Source: Brachypterus glaber
Taxonomy: Eukaryota > Arthropoda > Insecta > Coleoptera > Kateretidae
DNA: 64,000 nt
Assembly: GCA_958510825.1 (NCBI GenBank)
Contig: OY294049.1
Span: 9,300,001 to 9,364,000 of the forward strand
Reading direction: 5' to 3'
Shown: positions 63,831 through 64,000 of the stretch, in pieces
How the letters are laid out: each line of letters opens with the position of its first letter
Numbering within the stretch: the stretch's first letter is position 1
Notes under the pieces: model-generated
Told to the model about the DNA's origin: nothing
What the model saw: the letters and a program-made list of their open reading frames with translations, nothing else
Database searches by the model: none
Position numbers and translations under genes: made by a program

Positions 63831-64000
63831 CTCAAACTTTGAGAAAAATCGATACCTGTTTTTCGGGTAACAAGTACTTGTAAATAAAATTGATAAAATT
63901 TTGGAGGGTTTATTTGGTAATATTTATAAACAATACTAATTGTGAGAAACTAAAAAAAAATTATATCCCCCTCCGCTTAAGTTACACAGCATTAACGAAA
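63831..64000. other. Window end, nothing recognised
   Basis: AT-rich sequence without a supported feature. Confidence 0.4.

Overview
The window looks like nuclear DNA from an insect or another arthropod. It is strongly A+T-rich and has almost no long open frames outside transposable elements. It is packed with inverted-repeat DNA elements, tRNA-derived SINEs, non-LTR fragments and one intact Ty3/gypsy element. The only convincing host coding sequence is one exon of a rhodopsin-like G-protein-coupled receptor (35048-35338, minus strand), with good splice sites at both ends. Nothing bacterial (operons, Shine-Dalgarno sites, CRISPR) is present. Species cannot be named from the sequence alone. 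All repeat boundaries below were found by eye.

Layout. 1-9 kb: AT-rich intergenic or intronic DNA with small fold-back elements (5-450, 3337-3486, 4284-4407, 5952-6088), a TIR element (2494-3321) and a long-TIR mariner-like MITE (7679-8401). 9-18 kb: a hAT-like TIR element with a perfect 8-bp target duplication (12244-14044) carrying nested MITEs, a 1.3-kb fold-back (14580-15925), a SINE tail and another TIR element (16878-18036). 18-24 kb: two copies of an element built from GGATATCC-type palindromes, the first interrupted and flanked by a CACTCAG-ended MITE. 23.9-28.6 kb: a deletion derivative and a longer, degenerate copy of one Tc1/mariner-group transposon, the longer copy interrupted by a full SINE and partly hidden by a 200-N gap. 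30-35 kb: hairpin MITEs, then the receptor exon. 36-40 kb: a complex interleaved inverted-repeat locus including a GACGTC-array element. 42.2-44.6 kb: a 2.3-kb palindrome. 44.7-46.7 kb: a 5'-truncated non-LTR element on the minus strand. 47.7-48.6 kb: another palindrome.

50.3-58.4 kb is a nest. A hAT-like element with an exact 8-bp duplication contains a complete gypsy element (two 503-bp LTRs that look identical, intact gag and pol, 4-bp duplication) and a truncated non-LTR fragment. 58.9-63.3 kb contains a palindrome-array element split by a second copy of the 12-kb hAT-like element, again with a perfect 8-bp duplication. A SINE lies at 63.54-63.83 kb.

The recurring theme is a class of non-autonomous elements. 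Each has short terminal inverted repeats and an interior made of many copies of one family-specific short palindrome or motif (GATATC, GACGTC, CTTCTAAGAAG-like, ATGCATAATTATG-like, TTACATGTAA-like, AATGTA). This shared architecture, across families whose sequences differ, is the most unusual signal in the window. The gypsy element is the only part that looks potentially active.
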